DNA from: Zasmidium citrigriseum | Taxonomy: Eukaryota; Ascomycota; Dothideomycetes; Mycosphaerellales; Mycosphaerellaceae | Length of the DNA stretch: 64,000 nucleotides | Reading direction: 5' to 3' | Assembly (NCBI GenBank): GCA_002786025.1 | Contig: NHNW01000049.1 | Coordinates: 186,001-250,000, forward strand | In this document: positions 63,576 through 64,000 of the stretch, one piece after another | Numbering within the stretch: position 1 is the first letter of the stretch | Layout of the letters: the number at the start of each line of letters is the position of its first letter | Notes under the pieces: generated by a model | Told to the model about the DNA's origin: nothing | Databases searched by the model: none | The model's input: only the letters and a program-made list of their open reading frames with translations | Translations under genes and position numbers: made by a program

Positions 63576-64000
63576 CAGCCAGCATCCCGGGCCTCTGCCT
63601 AAGAGGCAGCACCGCACCGCACCACCACACCCACTCTCACGCTCACCTGCGCACCCGTCCGTCCTGCAGCCGGGCGCGCTCCACGCCGCCGTACCTGCCG
63701 CCGCCGACCGCCCAGCCAGCCCGACCAGACAATCGCCACGACACCGCCGGCATCTCTGGTACTGCGCGATTCATCAATCAACGACTTCCGGCCTCAGGCT
63801 CGCTCGCTCTCTGGAGTCTGCCCGCCCGCCTCGCCACTCGCTTCCCAGTAAGTGTGCTCCTGTCCGATGCGGTTAGGCCGCGCTGTCGCATCCCGTCGCG
63901 GTGGGCCCGCGCTTTGGCTCTAGCTCTGCCCACCAGCCTCTCCACCCGCCTCTCACCAAATAGCTTAGAACACCCCACCCCAGCGCGCATTCGCGAACCG

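Larger units (their letters stand above)
57715..64000. other. gene-free stretch, about 6.3 kb, to the window end
   Basis: No supported gene. The right part (from about 61 kb) is GC-rich, with pyrimidine-rich and CAG-rich runs that would suit the promoter and long 5' leader of a gene starting beyond the window; that is inference. A possible coding relic at 59726-60072 (minus) is described separately. No RIP signature or terminal repeats are visible. Confidence 0.45.

Noticed and set aside
1..64000. CRISPR arrays, operons or bacterial ribosome binding sites
   Set aside because: Introns and gene families show eukaryotic nuclear DNA, and no regularly spaced repeats are present.

Overview
The window reads as nuclear DNA of a filamentous ascomycete (Pezizomycotina, probably Dothideomycetes). 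The signs are short GT-AG introns of mostly 50-70 bases, compact intron-poor genes, a repeat mutated by RIP (CpA changed to TpA), a Zn2Cys6 regulator and a large family of F-box-like LPxELRxxIY proteins. No database search was possible. Family names come from visible motifs, and splice sites were placed by hand.

Layout. 1-15.3 kb is an F-box-like neighbourhood: two adjacent minus-strand paralogues (the first cut by the window edge), a second subfamily of four genes (6.0-10.9 kb) and a tandem pair of true F-box genes (13.4-15.3 kb). Housekeeping genes lie among them: COQ9, RAD54 and prohibitin-2. Next come ribosomal protein eL42 and a small ABM-fold protein. 18157-24888 is one complete LTR retrotransposon of the Ty1/copia type on the minus strand. 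It has 233-base LTRs, a perfect GCTTT target duplication, a half-tRNA(Met) type primer site and saturated RIP in its interior.

From 25.4 kb to 57.7 kb: an LTE1-like RasGEF, ISC1 sphingolipid phospholipase C, a Trp-rich (SANT-like) nuclear protein, a multi-pass membrane protein, an EMP47-like cargo lectin, a 73-residue membrane protein, a GNAT acetyltransferase, a further F-box-like paralogue, a DUF1772 (anthrone oxygenase-like) protein, a hotdog thioesterase, a DDHD phospholipase, a RING/ankyrin protein, a Zn2Cys6 factor, a secreted cysteine-repeat protein with Kex2 sites, and the LEM/HeH inner nuclear membrane protein Src1/Heh1. Two long stretches, 35.3-39.1 kb and 57.7-64.0 kb, show no convincing gene.

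The genes do not form one pathway. Most interesting are (1) the retrotransposon, whose two LTRs switch between mutated and unmutated sequence at the same LTR coordinate, as expected if a RIP-mutated copy recombined into an unmutated solo LTR; (2) the secreted protein built of repeated Cys-Asn-Pro modules separated by dibasic cleavage sites; and (3) the F-box-like family with its own C-terminal EGGLQV motif.
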